Below are positions 51,044 through 63,900 of a stretch of DNA of 64,000 nucleotides, in pieces. The notes under the pieces were generated by a model, which ran no database searches, was not told where the DNA came from, and was given only the letters and a program-made list of their open reading frames with translations. Both the position numbers and the translations under genes were made by a program. Source of the stretch: Plenodomus lindquistii. Lineage: Eukaryota; Ascomycota; Dothideomycetes; Pleosporales; Leptosphaeriaceae. Location of the stretch: the NCBI GenBank assembly GCA_025504975.1, contig JANUWI010000015.1, positions 806,001 through 870,000 on the forward strand, read 5' to 3'. Numbering within the stretch: the first letter of the stretch is position 1; each line of letters begins with the position of its first letter.

Positions 51044-52815
51044 ACTCTAAAAATATTAACTAGAGTTATAAAATGCTATATACTACTAGTATATTTATTC
51101 TACTACTACTACTACTACTACTACTATTTTTAAATTTAAGTTTATAATATAGTAAATCTATATAGTCTACTACTAACTATAAACTAGACTACTCTAATAA
51201 CTTTAAAAATCTAGTAAATATTATTTTATTTAAACGCACTCTAATATAAAATAAGATTTAGTAATAATATCTATAAAGGTCTAGAGTAATAAAAAGTTTA
51301 AATAGGTTATACTATCTATCTATAGTATATACTCTAGTACTAAATATATATAGAAAATAGATAGAGCATCTACGTCTAGTATACTTAAATAAGTATAATT
51401 AAATAGAAATATAGGTATATATCTATAGTAATACATTTTAGTATTTATATACTAATATTTATATAGCTTTAAGCTTTTTTTTTTATAAAATATTTATTCT
51501 AAATGCAAAGTATTAAATACTAGGTTTAACTAGGTAATTTAAATATAGAAATTTAAAAAATGAAAAACTAAATATTTATAGTTTAAAAAAGATAAAATAA
51601 TAAAATATATAATAAAGCTTTAATTATATACTATATTTATAAAGGATAATATAAGCTTTACCTATATAGTAACTCTATAAATAGACTTTTATAAAAGTAA
51701 GTTTAAAGCGCTTTTATTAAATAAATAAATAGTAGTAATAATTAAAATAGAGATACTATAATAAAATCTATATAAAAACTCTATAAAAAAAGTATATACC
51801 TCTATTTATATTAGATATAACTAATAACTTTAGATATATAACGCTCTAACTAGCTCCTATTATTATATAATAAATATAGTTTAGTTTATAGTAAAACGCT
51901 AGTATAGCCTTTATACTAGTATAATAGTATTTATATTACTAGCTAAACTATATAAAAGGTTTAAATTTATCTATAGTAATTTAACTAACTATAGTACTCT
52001 ATTTAAATATTAAATAATAGCTAAAATATTTACTAAAACTTAGTATCTACCTATATTAAAGTAGAGGCTAGTAGTAAAAAATAGCGCTATAAAGTAGTTT
52101 AATATACCTAGTATAATATTAATAGCTTTTATAGTAGTAGCTCTAGACTTTACTATTAGCTATTAGAGTAAAAATATAGTTAAATTATTAGCTATAGTAG
52201 ACTTTACTTAACTAGTTAGTAAATTATAAACTAGTTACCTAAATAATACTAATATTCTATAGAGCCTTTTATATTAGCCTAGTTATTTTAGTTAAAAAAG
52301 GGTATAGTATAGAGGGCTAATAAATAGCTAGTAATTAAAAAACTAATAGAGAATTACTTAACTACTAGGCTAGAAGGTATAGTAGTAAATAAAATTTAAT
52401 TAAATAGTAAACCTAATAGTATAGAAGCTAATAAATTTATAAAGTTACCTCTAGAGTAACGTGCTATAGTAGAGAAGATAATAGTAGAGTAGAAAAAAGT
52501 AAAAGTAACTTTAATAAAGTTCTACTAGTAAAGTAAGCTTTTTAAAGCTAACTTTTATTTTTAATTAAGCCTACTAATCTTTTTAGATAATTTTAATCTA
52601 GTTTTAAAAGAGTTAAGCCTACTAATAGAGTAGTTAATATAGAATAATAAGTACTACTATAAATACTTTTTATATTTAGACTATATTATAGATATAATAC
52701 TATATATTACTATCTATACTAAATTATAATATTTAATTAATACTATTATTTACTTACTACTATAATAGAGTTCTCTAATACTATATATAGTAGTACTATC
52801 TTTTTTTTATTTATA
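51044..52815. other. Unclassified AT-rich DNA between C' and chromovirus A
   Basis: Part of the oldest layer. Contains a perfect (CTA)9 run at 51100-51126. Around 52,000-52,700 a plus-strand frame broken only by TAA/TAG can be read and would have been rich in Ser, Pro and Gln, but RIP makes this composition unreliable. No motif recognised. Confidence 0.35.
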
Positions 52816-52820
52816 GTATT

Positions 52821-53237
52821 TGTAACAAAGCTACATCCTGTTATAATAACGACCCTTAGCTACAGAAGCCCCCTTGTAAGCTACCCCTATCTTTCTCTAT
52901 ACAAGCTTATTAAAGATAGGAGACTATACTAACCTCTACCTAAACTACCTCTATACTGTACCTAGTCTAGATTCTATAAGAATCTCTACTCTACTATTAC
53001 CTACGTGCTAACACAGCAGAGGAAAAGAGAGAACCCTATAAAGGCCTAGAACTACTACTAAGCCCTACTCTATATAGCTTGCTTCTTTAATAGAACTATA
53101 GAGGCATAATTTTCTTATCCTTTTATACAAGGCCTATAAGAATATAATTTGTTTAGCATTTTAATCTGCGCGTACTTCTATATACCTTTAAGCTAATTTA
53201 GACGCCTTTTAGCACCTTATATTCTTAAGCTATTATA
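52821..53237 (+). repeat. 5' LTR of chromovirus A
   Basis: 417 bp, TGTAACAAAG to agctattata; the final TGTTACA of the 3' copy has become tattata here. No convincing tRNA primer site follows, since the next bases are ttataagaaaatta. Confidence 0.93.
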
Positions 53238-53634
53238 TTATAAGAAAATTATCCCTCTGCTAGTAACGGCCTATATAATATTACAAATTTGTTTAAAAGG
53301 ATTACTTAAATTCTCTAGTTAACTAGCTTCTAAGACCTCCCTAGTTCCGGCCCTAATTAACGCTAATAGATCTATTAATAATTCTAAAACTAGACTCTAG
53401 AGATCTCTAGTTAACTAAAGCCTATAGGTTTAGACTTCTGTAGCATCACTAGCTCAGATTACCTTTAGAAAAGTCGCGTTAGATAGCGCTAAGGTAGAGA
53501 CTTAGAGACTACTAATAACCTAGTAGAATTAGAGGTAAAGCTAATACCTGTCCCTATTAATAAACAATAAATCCTACTTTTTAAAAAATAAAAGGAAATA
53601 ACTAGCCTTTGCAGAAGGCCTATAAACTTATTAA
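53238..53634 (+). other. Leader of chromovirus A
   Basis: About 400 bases between the LTR and gag. The palindrome-like ctagttaact appears near 53,317 and 53,410 and again in gag at 53,898. Nothing else is recognised. Confidence 0.4.
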
Positions 53635-54864
53635 ATGTCTAAAATATAGAAGACAACTAATACTAGCTAATTAAAGGATAATTAGAGTTAGATAGAAGCT
53701 AGACCTACTTTAGTAGAACCTAGGAATCTACTAACTGTAACCTCTAATAACGCTATAGAAATAATAGCCTAGCTATACGCTAAGTTAGCAGCTCTACAGG
53801 CTAAAATAAAACCTATTAAAAGAAGGAAACCTTGCCTAACCCCGCTTCTAGACTCGCCCCTGTCCTCTACTAAAAACCTTTAGACTTATTAACGTCGCTA
53901 GTTAACTAGATTACTTTCTAAAGCCCTTTTTTATATTTTTAAAAAGCTACGTTTATTAGAGCGTACCCCTTCTATTTCTAAACTGTTAGATAGGAAGGAC
54001 CCTACCTATAGATAATAGAAGGCTTTAATACTAGATTAACTTAAAATTAATAGTAACTACTACTGTTCTAAGCGTGCTCGCATAGCACTAGTCTAGGGCA
54101 GTACTTCTAGTCTAGCTAAAAAGTATCTTAAGCTCTAATACCTATCTAATAACGAAGCTAACTACTTCTTTTCCGTAGAAGCTATAATAGCTACGCTTAA
54201 TAGATACTTTATTACTAGTAACGAACAAGCTAAGGCACGCAATGCCTTTAACTAACTATATATAGAAAAGAACAAAACTTTCCCTACTTTTAAAGCCTAT
54301 TTCTTAAGCTATGCTATAAAAGGACGCGTACTATATATAGAATAGATTTACTATATATAGGTAAAGATAACTCCTAGCCTGCATATTTCTAGTTAAAGGT
54401 TTAAGTATACCTAGAATAACTTCTTTCTAGATATAATAGAGCACCTTACTGCCTTTAATATAGAAAGAAGAACCTACCTAAGGGATATATATTATTAGAA
54501 CTCTTTTTACAATGGTACTACTAAGTTCTAAGCTAGAACTATAGTACAACCTAGTTTAGATACCTTTTAAAAAGAGACTTTAGGGACTATAGCACTATAC
54601 ACGGCTCTCTAAACCCTTCTATAATCTACTATAGTACCTTTACAGCAAGCGACAGCTACTCTAGCTCCTAAAAAGGCACTAGGTAACTGCTATAACTATA
54701 GTAAACTAGAACACTACGCTAATAAATGTCTATTACTATAGGTAAAAGAAATTGCGATTAAAGATTACTCTAACTAATATTACGACGCTGCTAAAGTACT
54801 AGACCTAAAGGAAGATTAGACGGGAAATAAGTAGTCCTAAAAGCATTACGCTACTTAGGATTAA
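53635..54864 (+). pseudogene. Chromovirus A gag relic
   Basis: 409 codons in one frame from the ATG at 53635, with several TAA/TAG codons from RIP. Gag would form the virus-like particle and bind RNA. A C-terminal zinc knuckle is readable near 54,685-54,732 as CYNYSKLEHYANKC, in which the second Cys has become Tyr. The frame closes with a TAA at 54,862-54,864, but the original terminator is uncertain. The matching gag in chromovirus B is split by pogo-2 after about 260 bases. Confidence 0.75.
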
Positions 54865-54899
54865 GTTAAAAATATAACCTGTTAAACTTTAATCTTTTA

Positions 54900-57800
54900 A
54901 AACTATTTTAAGGTTTCTATTTCCTTGTATCTACTGTTTTGTACAACCTAGGCGTAGGTGTAAAACTACTATTACTTATTAATACTAGCGCCTAAAGATA
55001 TCTCTTTTTAAATTTATATATTATTTCTTTTTTATTTTTTTTACTTTAAACTAAAGTCTAAAAACTACTCTACCTAGTAACAGTTAGAGGGTTTAAAGAC
55101 TAAATCTCTTTACTAGTTATAGAATACATCTGTCTCTACATAATTATAGACAGATAAAAGATTCTAAACTGTCTATTTGTTATACTTAATCTAGGAGCTT
55201 AGAATGTAATTATTAGGATGCAATAGTTAAAAAGGTTTAAGATTCTACTAGATATAGATAGGTTCTAGTTATAGTAGCTAGCTACTTACTCTAAAACCTA
55301 TATCCCTACTCCTTTAATTCTTATATAACTCTATTAAAGAATACTAAAAGAGTACGTTGCTTTTAATATTAAGAGACAAGACGCTTTATAGGAAAAGGAG
55401 TTGTATTAGAAAACTAGTAGCCTACACCCTTTAATTAATTGTATTTGTAGAATTTTTAAAGCCCTATAATACTAGGACATCCCTCTAGAGATCTAAAAAC
55501 TAGACCTGCTCTAAAAACTCTTTAAAACCCCTCCTAGTCTCTAAGTTACTATTATTTCCGCTAATACCTTCTATTTTAACATAAAAAAGAAAGAAAATAA
55601 GTTTTTTACTACTAGTCTGTACAAGATTAACCGGATCCTTAAGAACTATAATAGAGAGGACGTTTAAAAAAATAACTGTTTAATCTAGAACTAACTCCCC
55701 CCCTGCTACTAGTAGTATTAGAACGTATTTAGTTTGTTAGCTGCAGAGAAACTACTAGAACACTAACTATATAACTATAAGATTATCCTAAATAAACCTT
55801 TACCTAATAACTTTAGCCCTCTGTATAAGCAAAACACTAAAGATTTAGAAGCTATTAAAAAGTACGTTTAGAAAAACTTATAGAAGGGATTTATAAAGAC
55901 TAGCTACAGCCCTTTTGCTTCCTCTATTCTCTGTATCTGCAAACCTAACAAGTTGCTCTATATCTGTATTAACTACTATAAGCTTAACTAGCTTATTTAA
56001 AAGGACGCCTACCTAATTCTAAAGATAGATAACTTACTAATCTGCCTAAACAAGGCTAAGGTTTTTACTAAGTTTAATATTTAAGCAGCCTTTAATAAAA
56101 TCTATATAGATCTAGAGTTTAAAGAATACACTACTTTCTATACCTGCTACGGATTATACAAGTGTAAAGTACTCCCTTTTAGTCTCTATAATAGCCCCTC
56201 TACCTATTAAAAGTACATAAATAATATGCTTATAGATTACTTAGATAATTTCTATATCGCCTACTTAGATAATATCCTTATTTACTCTAAAGACGTCTAG
56301 AGCTACTAACAACACGTTAAGCTTATTCTAGAAAGACTATAAAAAGCAGGACTACAAGTAGTAATTAAGAAAAGCGAATTCTACGTTACTTAAACTAAGT
56401 ATTTAGAATATATCCTAACTAACAAAGGAATAGAGGTAGATCTAGAAAAGGTAAAAGTACTCTATAACTAGGTCTAACCTACTACTGTAACAGGTGTTAA
56501 GTCTTTTCTAGAGTTTACTAGATTCTATAGATAATTCATCCTAGAATTTTTATAAGTAGCTAAGCTAATAATAGCTCTATAAAGTCCCTTAACCCTATTT
56601 ATATAGACTAAGAATTGTTAAAACAGCTTTAAGAAGCTAAAGTCCTCGCTCCTAGCAATTCTAGTCCTGTGCCACTTTAATTCTAATTACAATATAAAAC
56701 TAGAAACTAACGCTTTAGACAGAGTAGTAGCTAGAATTATGTTTTAAAAACACCTAGACAGCAAATAGTACCCTGTAGCTTTCTATAGTAAAACACTTAC
56801 TAAAGCAGAGCTTAATTAGGAGATATATAATAAAAAACTGTTTGCTATTATTACTGCCTTTAAGAAATAGAAAGCTAAACTAACTTTAGTTTAGTACTAA
56901 GTCTAAGTATACACTAATTATTAATCCTTAGAGTACTTTATAAGTATAAAGGTCCTAAATTAATAACAAGCTAACTAGGCTAAGCTTATAGCCTCTTTTA
57001 ACTTCTAAATTAAGTACACTCTAGGTAAAAGTAATAAGCGCGCAGACATCCTTAGTTAATAAGAACAAGATATAAAGGATTTTAAAGTAGCCTAATAAGA
57101 TAATTACTCCTTAGTCCTTTTTAACCTAGCTAGGCTATATAGCTGTATTAACTCTAAACTAGCAAAGTAATACCTAGAGTCCTCTCTATAAACAACTATC
57201 GCTTCTCTCTAACTAACTCTAATAATGTTACTAGATTCCTTAAAGCTAATAGAAGCCCTGTTAAAGGAGAACTAACAGTCTTTTAAAAAGGAACGCTTTT
57301 TACTGCCTTTCTAGTATTAGATAGATAACAGACTTCTCTTCTATAGTAACCGCCTTTACGTTCCTCTAGACTCCCTGCTCTGTATATAACTTATTAGAGA
57401 GGTATATAATTAAGTATTAACAGCCTATTCTAATACTATAAAAACTTACTAGTTGCTTATATAATAATACTACTAGAAAGAGATAGAAGCTACCTGTAAA
57501 CAGTACGTGCGTAACTGCGTTGCCTACTAAAAATCCTATCTAAAACAGACCTAAATCTAAAAGTTCCTCTACCCTTTGCTAATTCTAGAGAAACCTATGT
57601 AATATTTTATAATAGATTTTAAATCTTTCCCTAAAGACTAACACAGCTATAATTAGATCCTAGTAATTATTAATTAACTCTCTAAGTAAGCGATTACAAT
57701 ACTATACTACAAGATAATAGACGCCTAAAGCCTTACTTAACTGTTTATATAATAGGTATATTAGTTTAGATACACTTTTAAAAGTATTATCTCTAACTGT

Positions 57801-58733
57801 AAAGCCTAGTTTATTTTCTAATTCTAGTCTAAATTCTACTAGATTATAGGTGTTAAGATATAACTCTCTACCGCCTATTATAAATAAACTAACGGCTAAA
57901 CTAAAATTATAAATAAGTATATTAACTAACGCCTATAGCTGTTTATAACGTACTACTAGAATAACTAGAGTAAACTCTTTCTACTTATAGACTAAGCCTA
58001 GATAACGCTTCTGCACGCGTTAATAGAAATAGCCCTATACTAGCTCCTGTATAGTTCTAAACTTTAATAGAGCTAGAACTAGCACTACTTAAAAGCAGCT
58101 AATCCTATTAAGAAACTTAACTACTAGAAGGCTTATAATCTAGCTATTTAAATACATAACGCTTAGAAACAAGCTAAAGAGAATATAGAAAAGGCATAAG
58201 ACTAAATGCGTTCTGCTATTAACGCCTACTAACATCTTGTTAACTAGAGAATTAGAGACAAAGTCTATCTCTCTACTACTAACCTAGCGACTATAAAACC
58301 TAGCTAAAAGTTGTCTAAATAGTAGAAAGGTCCTTTTAAAGTCCTTAAACAGGTTAGGTATTCCTATAGACTTAAGCTCCCTCTAGGCTCTAAAATACAC
58401 GACGTGTTCGCACCTAACGTTCTCTATAAGGATTCTAATAACCCTCTACTAGGATAAAAGGCTTTAAAGCTGCTAGCTACCTCTATACAAGGCATAGAGG
58501 AGTAGGAAGTTAAAGAAATCCTCGCTAGCAAGCTTACCTAAAACAAGCTAAAATATAGAGCTAGCTAGGTAGAATATAATCTAGATCTAACCTAGTATCT
58601 AGCCTCTAACTTTATAGGCTTTTTTTATAAACTGCAAGACTTCTACTAGAAGTATTCTAATTGTCTAGGACCTCCCTAGGTACTATACAGATAGCTTTAG
58701 GCATAGAAAAAAAAAGTAGAGAATATATTATAG
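54900..58733 (+). pseudogene. Chromovirus A pol relic with C-terminal chromodomain
   Basis: About 1,270 codons, collinear without a frameshift and offset by -1 from gag. The protease site reads LLINTSA (Asp to Asn) at 54,981. The reverse transcriptase box reads IAYLDNILIYSKD near 56,256-56,295, with the second Asp changed to Asn. RNase H has VAFYSKTLTKAEL near 56,775. Integrase is clearest near 57,860 (LSTAYYK, then TNG), where gypsy elements have STAYHPQTDGQ. A chromodomain-like tail (NKLKYRAS, VEYNLDLT, YLASNF) lies at about 58,540-58,620; in this class it directs integration to methylated histone. Multiple TAA/TAG codons make it non-functional. Confidence 0.85.
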
Positions 58734-58903
58734 TTAGCAGATGATTGTGTTTTACAAGCCTAATAGTTTTTCTATTGTTAATATATAAAGATCGCAGCTA
58801 ATATACAAGACTAGTGTATAGCCTTTACTAATAAGACCTTTAGCCTAGCAAGCTAACTATTATAGATAGGTATAGAAGCCCTTTAGAACCTACCTATCTA
58901 CCG

Positions 58904-59620
58904 CTATAACCCTTTAACCTCTATTTTACTGTTAGAGGCGTTACGTACCTTACCTAACTTAGAGTCCTTAGCGCCTCTACGCTTTAAAAACTTTCTATTA
59001 GGCCTATAAATAGGCCTACGTTTCCTCTTGCTACTAGAAGAACCTAGAGCCTCTCTAGAAGGAGCGGTAACTAAGGTTACTACGTCTTTCTAGAGAAGCT
59101 GCATCTTCTAGCGCAAGTCTAAAACCTCCTCGCGCAGGCCCTAAAGCTCCTCCTATTGTACGTAGTAGCTCGCTAGTATTATATTAGTCGCGCTAAGGCT
59201 AGTAACCTGCGCAGTCGCTACCTGCACTATAAAAGCTAACGTCCTTGCAGCTAAGCTAGCTGCAGCCCTTGCATCTACTAGCTTAGCCTTAAGCTCCTTT
59301 ACTTTATCCTTGTTAGCTAGTACAGCCCGCGCAGCAAGGCCTTTAAAATCGCGGAGCGCTGCTATAACTTAGTTGCATTCTAGTCCTGTATACACAGGCA
59401 CCTAAAAGAGTTAGAAAGAGCTTTAAGCTAATAGAAAAAGACAGTTACTTACTAGTTTGCACTTTTTATTTAGAAGCGTGTAATAAGCACACTTCTTTAA
59501 GCCTGCTAACTTAAATAAATGCGTAAAGTTAAATTTGCTATAGGACTAGGCCTAGACAGAGCGTAAGTAAAAGACCTAATAGGCTAAAAGGTATGCATCT
59601 AGAGGTACAGAAATAGGCAT
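58904..59620 (-). pseudogene. Antisense reading frame between pol and the 3' LTR, function unknown
   Basis: 239 codons in one frame from the ATG at 59618-59620, opposite in direction to pol. Eleven internal stops are all TAG or TAA, as RIP would make from Gln and Trp. Residues about 40-65 hold Cys residues (KCAYYTLLNKKCKLVSNC) that could be a degraded zinc-binding cluster. The centre is Ala/Lys/Leu/Glu-rich and looks helical or coiled-coil. A basic block follows (KRKRRPIYRPNRKFLK). The same frame is traceable in chromoviruses B (36987-37705) and E (17167-17618). It may extend further toward pol. I do not recognise it, and it could also be chance openness in a conserved region. Confidence 0.5.
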
Positions 59621-59897
59621 TTTTATAAAGGCTATTTAGCGTTAGTATTAGAGGCAACGATAAGTAGTAACAGGGTACGTACAATAGGGGTGTAGAGTGT
59701 AAAAAGTAAAAAAAGATTGTAATAATTAAAAAATTATTATGTCCTGCTAGGGCAACTGCTAGATTTAGTAGTTATTATAACAATTGTTAATAAATAGTAA
59801 ATAGAAAGTTGCATTTACTTTAATAAAATAATAATTCTAGGACAGACCCTATATAGAGGTTATACAGAGGACACTTAGATATAAAACTATCTAATTT

Positions 59898-59911
59898 AAG
59901 GCGGGGGGTAA
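59898..59911 (+). other. Polypurine tract of chromovirus A
   Basis: The G-rich stretch aaggcggggggtaa immediately precedes the 3' LTR, the position of the plus-strand primer in LTR retrotransposons. B keeps a similar tract and E an AT-shifted form (agtagagagtaa). Confidence 0.75.
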
Positions 59912-60328
59912 TGTAACAAAGCTACATCTTGTTATAATAATAACCTTTAGCTATAAAAGCCCTTTTATAAGCTACCCCTATCTTTCCCTATATAAGTTTA
60001 TTAAAAATAGGAGACTATACTAACCTCTATCTAAACTACCTCTATACTGTACCTAGTCTAGATTCTATAAAAATCTCTACTTTACTGTTACCTACGTGCT
60101 AATATAGTAGAGGAAAAGAGAGAACCCTGTAAAGGCCTAGAACTACTACTAAACTCTACTCTATATAGCTTACTTCTTTAATAGAACTGTAGAGGTATAA
60201 TTTTCTTGTCCTTTTATACAAAGCCTATAAGAATATAATTTATTTAGCGTTTTAATCTGCGCGCACTCCTATATACCTTTAAGCTAATTTAGACGCCTTT
60301 TAGCACTTTATATTCTTAAGCTGTTACA
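59912..60328 (+). repeat. 3' LTR of chromovirus A
   Basis: 417 bp, TGTAACAAAG to CTGTTACA, with both canonical termini intact, followed by the duplication gtatt. Confidence 0.95.
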
Positions 60329-60333
60329 GTATT

Positions 60334-60779
60334 ACCTATATAAAATTTATAAAAAACGTGTTTAACTAATAGTATAGTAGTTATTATAACTAAAGTCTAT
60401 ACTTTAAATAATATAGCTAATATACGTAGAATAAGTAAAGCTATATATATAAATAATATAAAAAAATCTAAAAAAATAAATAGTACTTCTAACTATTTTT
60501 AAAATTATAATATTAAATAATATATATTAACTTTTTTAGTATACTAGAGTTACTAGGTTTTTTTACTAGGTGTACGTAATTTATAAACCTAAAGTTTAAT
60601 AATTTATAGTAGTAGTTTATAGTAGTATAATATACTTTATAAGCGTATTATAAGTATTATATATAGTAAGTATAGTATAAATAGTATAGATAGTATAAAT
60701 AGTACCTATAGTATCTATAGTAATTTAGGTATTTTATATTACCTATTTTTTCTAATTTACTACTACTAGAGATACCTAG
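60334..60779. other. Unclassified AT-rich DNA right of chromovirus A
   Basis: Continuation of the old layer across chromovirus A. Short repeats of atagtataaatagtata occur near 60,665-60,720. No gene seen. Confidence 0.35.
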
Positions 60780-60967
60780 CGCGTATATAATATACGTATT
60801 TTTATTTACTATACTAGATGTATTTTACTAGTTCTTTAGCTATTATATACGTAAAAAAAGGCTTTATAGAGTAAAAGTAGTAAATTAGTAACTTATATTA
60901 CTAACTACCTAGTTACTAGTATTCTACGTAACTAACGCTAGTAAATATATAGTAGAATTTTCTAATA
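60780..60967. repeat. RIP-degraded relative of the foldback element
   Basis: Aligns with the right arm at about 27,200-27,357: tacgtaaaaaaaggctttatagag, then taaaagtagtaaatt-gtaa, and the end gtagaattttctaata against tagaatttcctaacg. CpA/TpG in the first copy are TpA here. The left arm was not located. Confidence 0.6.
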
Positions 60968-63900
60968 TAGCTTTTTATCTACTAATATATTAGATTTAAG
61001 TAATAAATTCTATTTTATACTAAACTAGTCTACTACTACTCTAAATTAAATAGCTTTATATACTTTCTAAAATTACTTATATACTCTAGTAGTAGTAAAT
61101 AAAAAATAAAGTCTATACTTCTATAGTACTAGAGCTTTTTAATATACTAAATTAGTATTAGATATTCTTTTATAAATATCTACTTTAATAATGTAAAATA
61201 CCTATATTTAATAAAAATAGAAAAGCTAATTAAAATAGGCTCTAGCTTAACTCTTTTTATAGTTATCTAAATTCTATATTATATAAAAGCGTACTAGAGC
61301 TAACGCTAAGTAGTTAGCTACTATATTATTTTTTTCTTTTTAAAATTATTTAATATAAAGTACTAGTAGTAGTAAGTCTAAAGTTTCTATTTTTAAATAA
61401 AATATAACTACCTAAAAACTATATAATATTTTAGAATTTTATAAGTTAGCTAGCTAGATTTTCTAATAGAAAAGATAGTAATAATATAGCTAAAGTAAAG
61501 GATATATTATAAAGAATTTTAGAATAGACTATAAAGTTATTTAATAGTTTTAGTAATAATAGCATACTATAACAATAGATATTATAGATTAGATTAATTA
61601 GAAAGTAGATAAAGTTAAAGTTAAACGTTATTATAAAGCTATATAGTACCTATAGAAGTAACTTTATAATTTTAAAAAAAAAGTAAAAGGTAAAAAATAA
61701 GGTAATTTTAGAGAATAAAATTATAAAGTAGGTATCTATATATAATTCTATAATAGTATAGCTATATTTACTATATATATATTAATTTTAAATTATTATA
61801 CTAAAGTTAAGCTAGCTACTTTCTTTATTATCTATTAAAATTAGTTATTTAGATAATTATACTTTATACTATAATAGTAATAATTATGCTATGTTTATTA
61901 TAGTATTAATATATTATAGCGTGTATATATTAATACATCCTCTATACTACTTTTTTTTCTAAATAATAACCTAAAATTTACTTTGATTTAGGTCTCTAAA
62001 TATACTTTTACTAAATTCTATAGAATATCTAGATAGTAACTATTAAGCTATAGTATATACCTTATAATATAAAAATACATTTTTTAATTTTTAATAAGTT
62101 AATTAAAGTACTATATAGCTACTATTCTTTAAACCTTCTATAGTATAAACTCTAATACTAGTATTACAATCTAAAATATTTAAGTAGCTATTTAATAGTA
62201 TAGCTAAAGTTTTTTAGAGTTTTTAATACCTACTAGTATTTATAATAATTTAATTAAATTCTTTAGTAACCTGTAGCGCAGTTTCTATTATTTTTTTTCT
62301 AGTACTAAATTATCTATTTATATAAGTAGATAGTATAAAGTTCTAGATAGAAATACTATCTATATCTACTACTATAATACTAAAAAGTATATTTTTTTAT
62401 AACTAACTACTATTTTAATACTTATATTAAAGTAAAGGTTACATATATAATTAGCTTTTTTACTAAAATAAATAAAAAGCTTTATACTAGATTATTTTAG
62501 AGCTAGAGTTAAATATACTATTAATAGTAAAAGTAGCTATCTACTATATTACATAGTACGCGTACTATCTATAATTTATAATAGTAATATACTTTAAGCT
62601 ATATTATTTTAATTAAAAATTAATTATAATAAATATAATACCTAAAACTATAAAGGCTTTAATATTAGTATTTTAAAATACATTAGTACTCTATCTAACT
62701 AGTTATAGAAGTACTAGAAGTCTATAATTAATATAGGTAGTATTCTATACCTAGAAAAATTAAAGCCTATTTACTTTTTAACTCTATATTAGAGTAGAGC
62801 TTATCTTTTCTTCTATATAGTACTAGTATTAAAAAAGTTATTAAATCTAGAGTTTTTTATGCTTTTACTAGTTAAAAAAACAGGCTATATTATTACTAGA
62901 GTAGCTATAGTAGATTTTCTAATACTTTTTAGTATATAGAATAAGGTTTTTAATTATTTACTAAAGTTTTAAAATCTAGATAATAAGTATATTACTATTC
63001 TCTCTAACCTATAAATTATCTATAAAAATACTTTATAATTAACGCTAATACTCTACAGTAAAAAAGTAAATAGTTAGCTATTAAAAACTATATCTAAACT
63101 AATTATAACTCTACACTAATTAGTATTATTAGATAGTTAGAAAGCTATCTAAAAAACTTTTTATAATAGATTAGAAATATAGGTTTAAATGCGTAATATA
63201 CTAACTAAGTATAAATCTAAATTTAAATGTATATAGAATTTAGCTATAGAGTATAGTATAGTCTACTATATAGATATACTAACGCTTATATATATAGTAG
63301 TATATTTTAAACTACTAGCTATTATATAATTTATTATGCCTAGTATTAGCTATATAGTAAAAATAGGTCTAATACTATTATCTCTATATTTACTATAGAA
63401 TAGAAAGTAAATTATTAGTAGACTATTTATACTAAAAAGTAAAAAATAGCTAAAATTACTAGTTATCTACTCTTTAGTACTAGCTATTTTTATAGATTTA
63501 TTTAAAATTATAATTAAAAAGGACCTATTTTCTACTACGCTATTATAAATTAAGTACTATACTAATTTAACCTAGTACTATAGAGTATAAAGTTTAATTT
63601 ATATATATTCTCTATTTTTATTAGAGAAGTATAGATAGGCTATTTTTATCTATTTAGATAGTAAATAGAAACTTTTTAACTTAGCTTTACTTATATTATT
63701 AAAGCTATTAGAAAAAATATTTATACTACCTAATATAGCGTTAAAAGGCTTAATATTTCTATCTACTACTAAAATACTTTTAAGTAGAATTTAAAACTAA
63801 TACCCTTTTATAGATTAGTAAAAGTATTTAGTTAAATAAAATAAAAACTTGCTATAGTATTATATAGGTATTCTAAATCTACTAGATTATTATATTTATA

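Larger units (their letters stand above)
52821..60328 (+). mobile_element. Complete chromovirus A (Ty3/gypsy with chromodomain)
   Basis: 7,508 bp. LTRs of 417 bp (52821-53237 and 59912-60328) begin TGTAACAAAG, and the 3' copy ends CTGTTACA. The target duplication gtatt is perfect (52816-52820 and 60329-60333). The internal order is gag, pol (protease, reverse transcriptase, RNase H, integrase, chromodomain), a region with an antisense frame, a purine tract and the 3' LTR. RIP is moderate: many CpA remain and no frameshift is seen in pol, so it is the best template for this family. It is the most recent LTR insertion in the window. Confidence 0.95.

Noticed and set aside
59898..59911. Six-G tract as a regulatory G-quadruplex
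   Set aside because: A single G run cannot form one, and its place next to the 3' LTR marks it as the polypurine tract.
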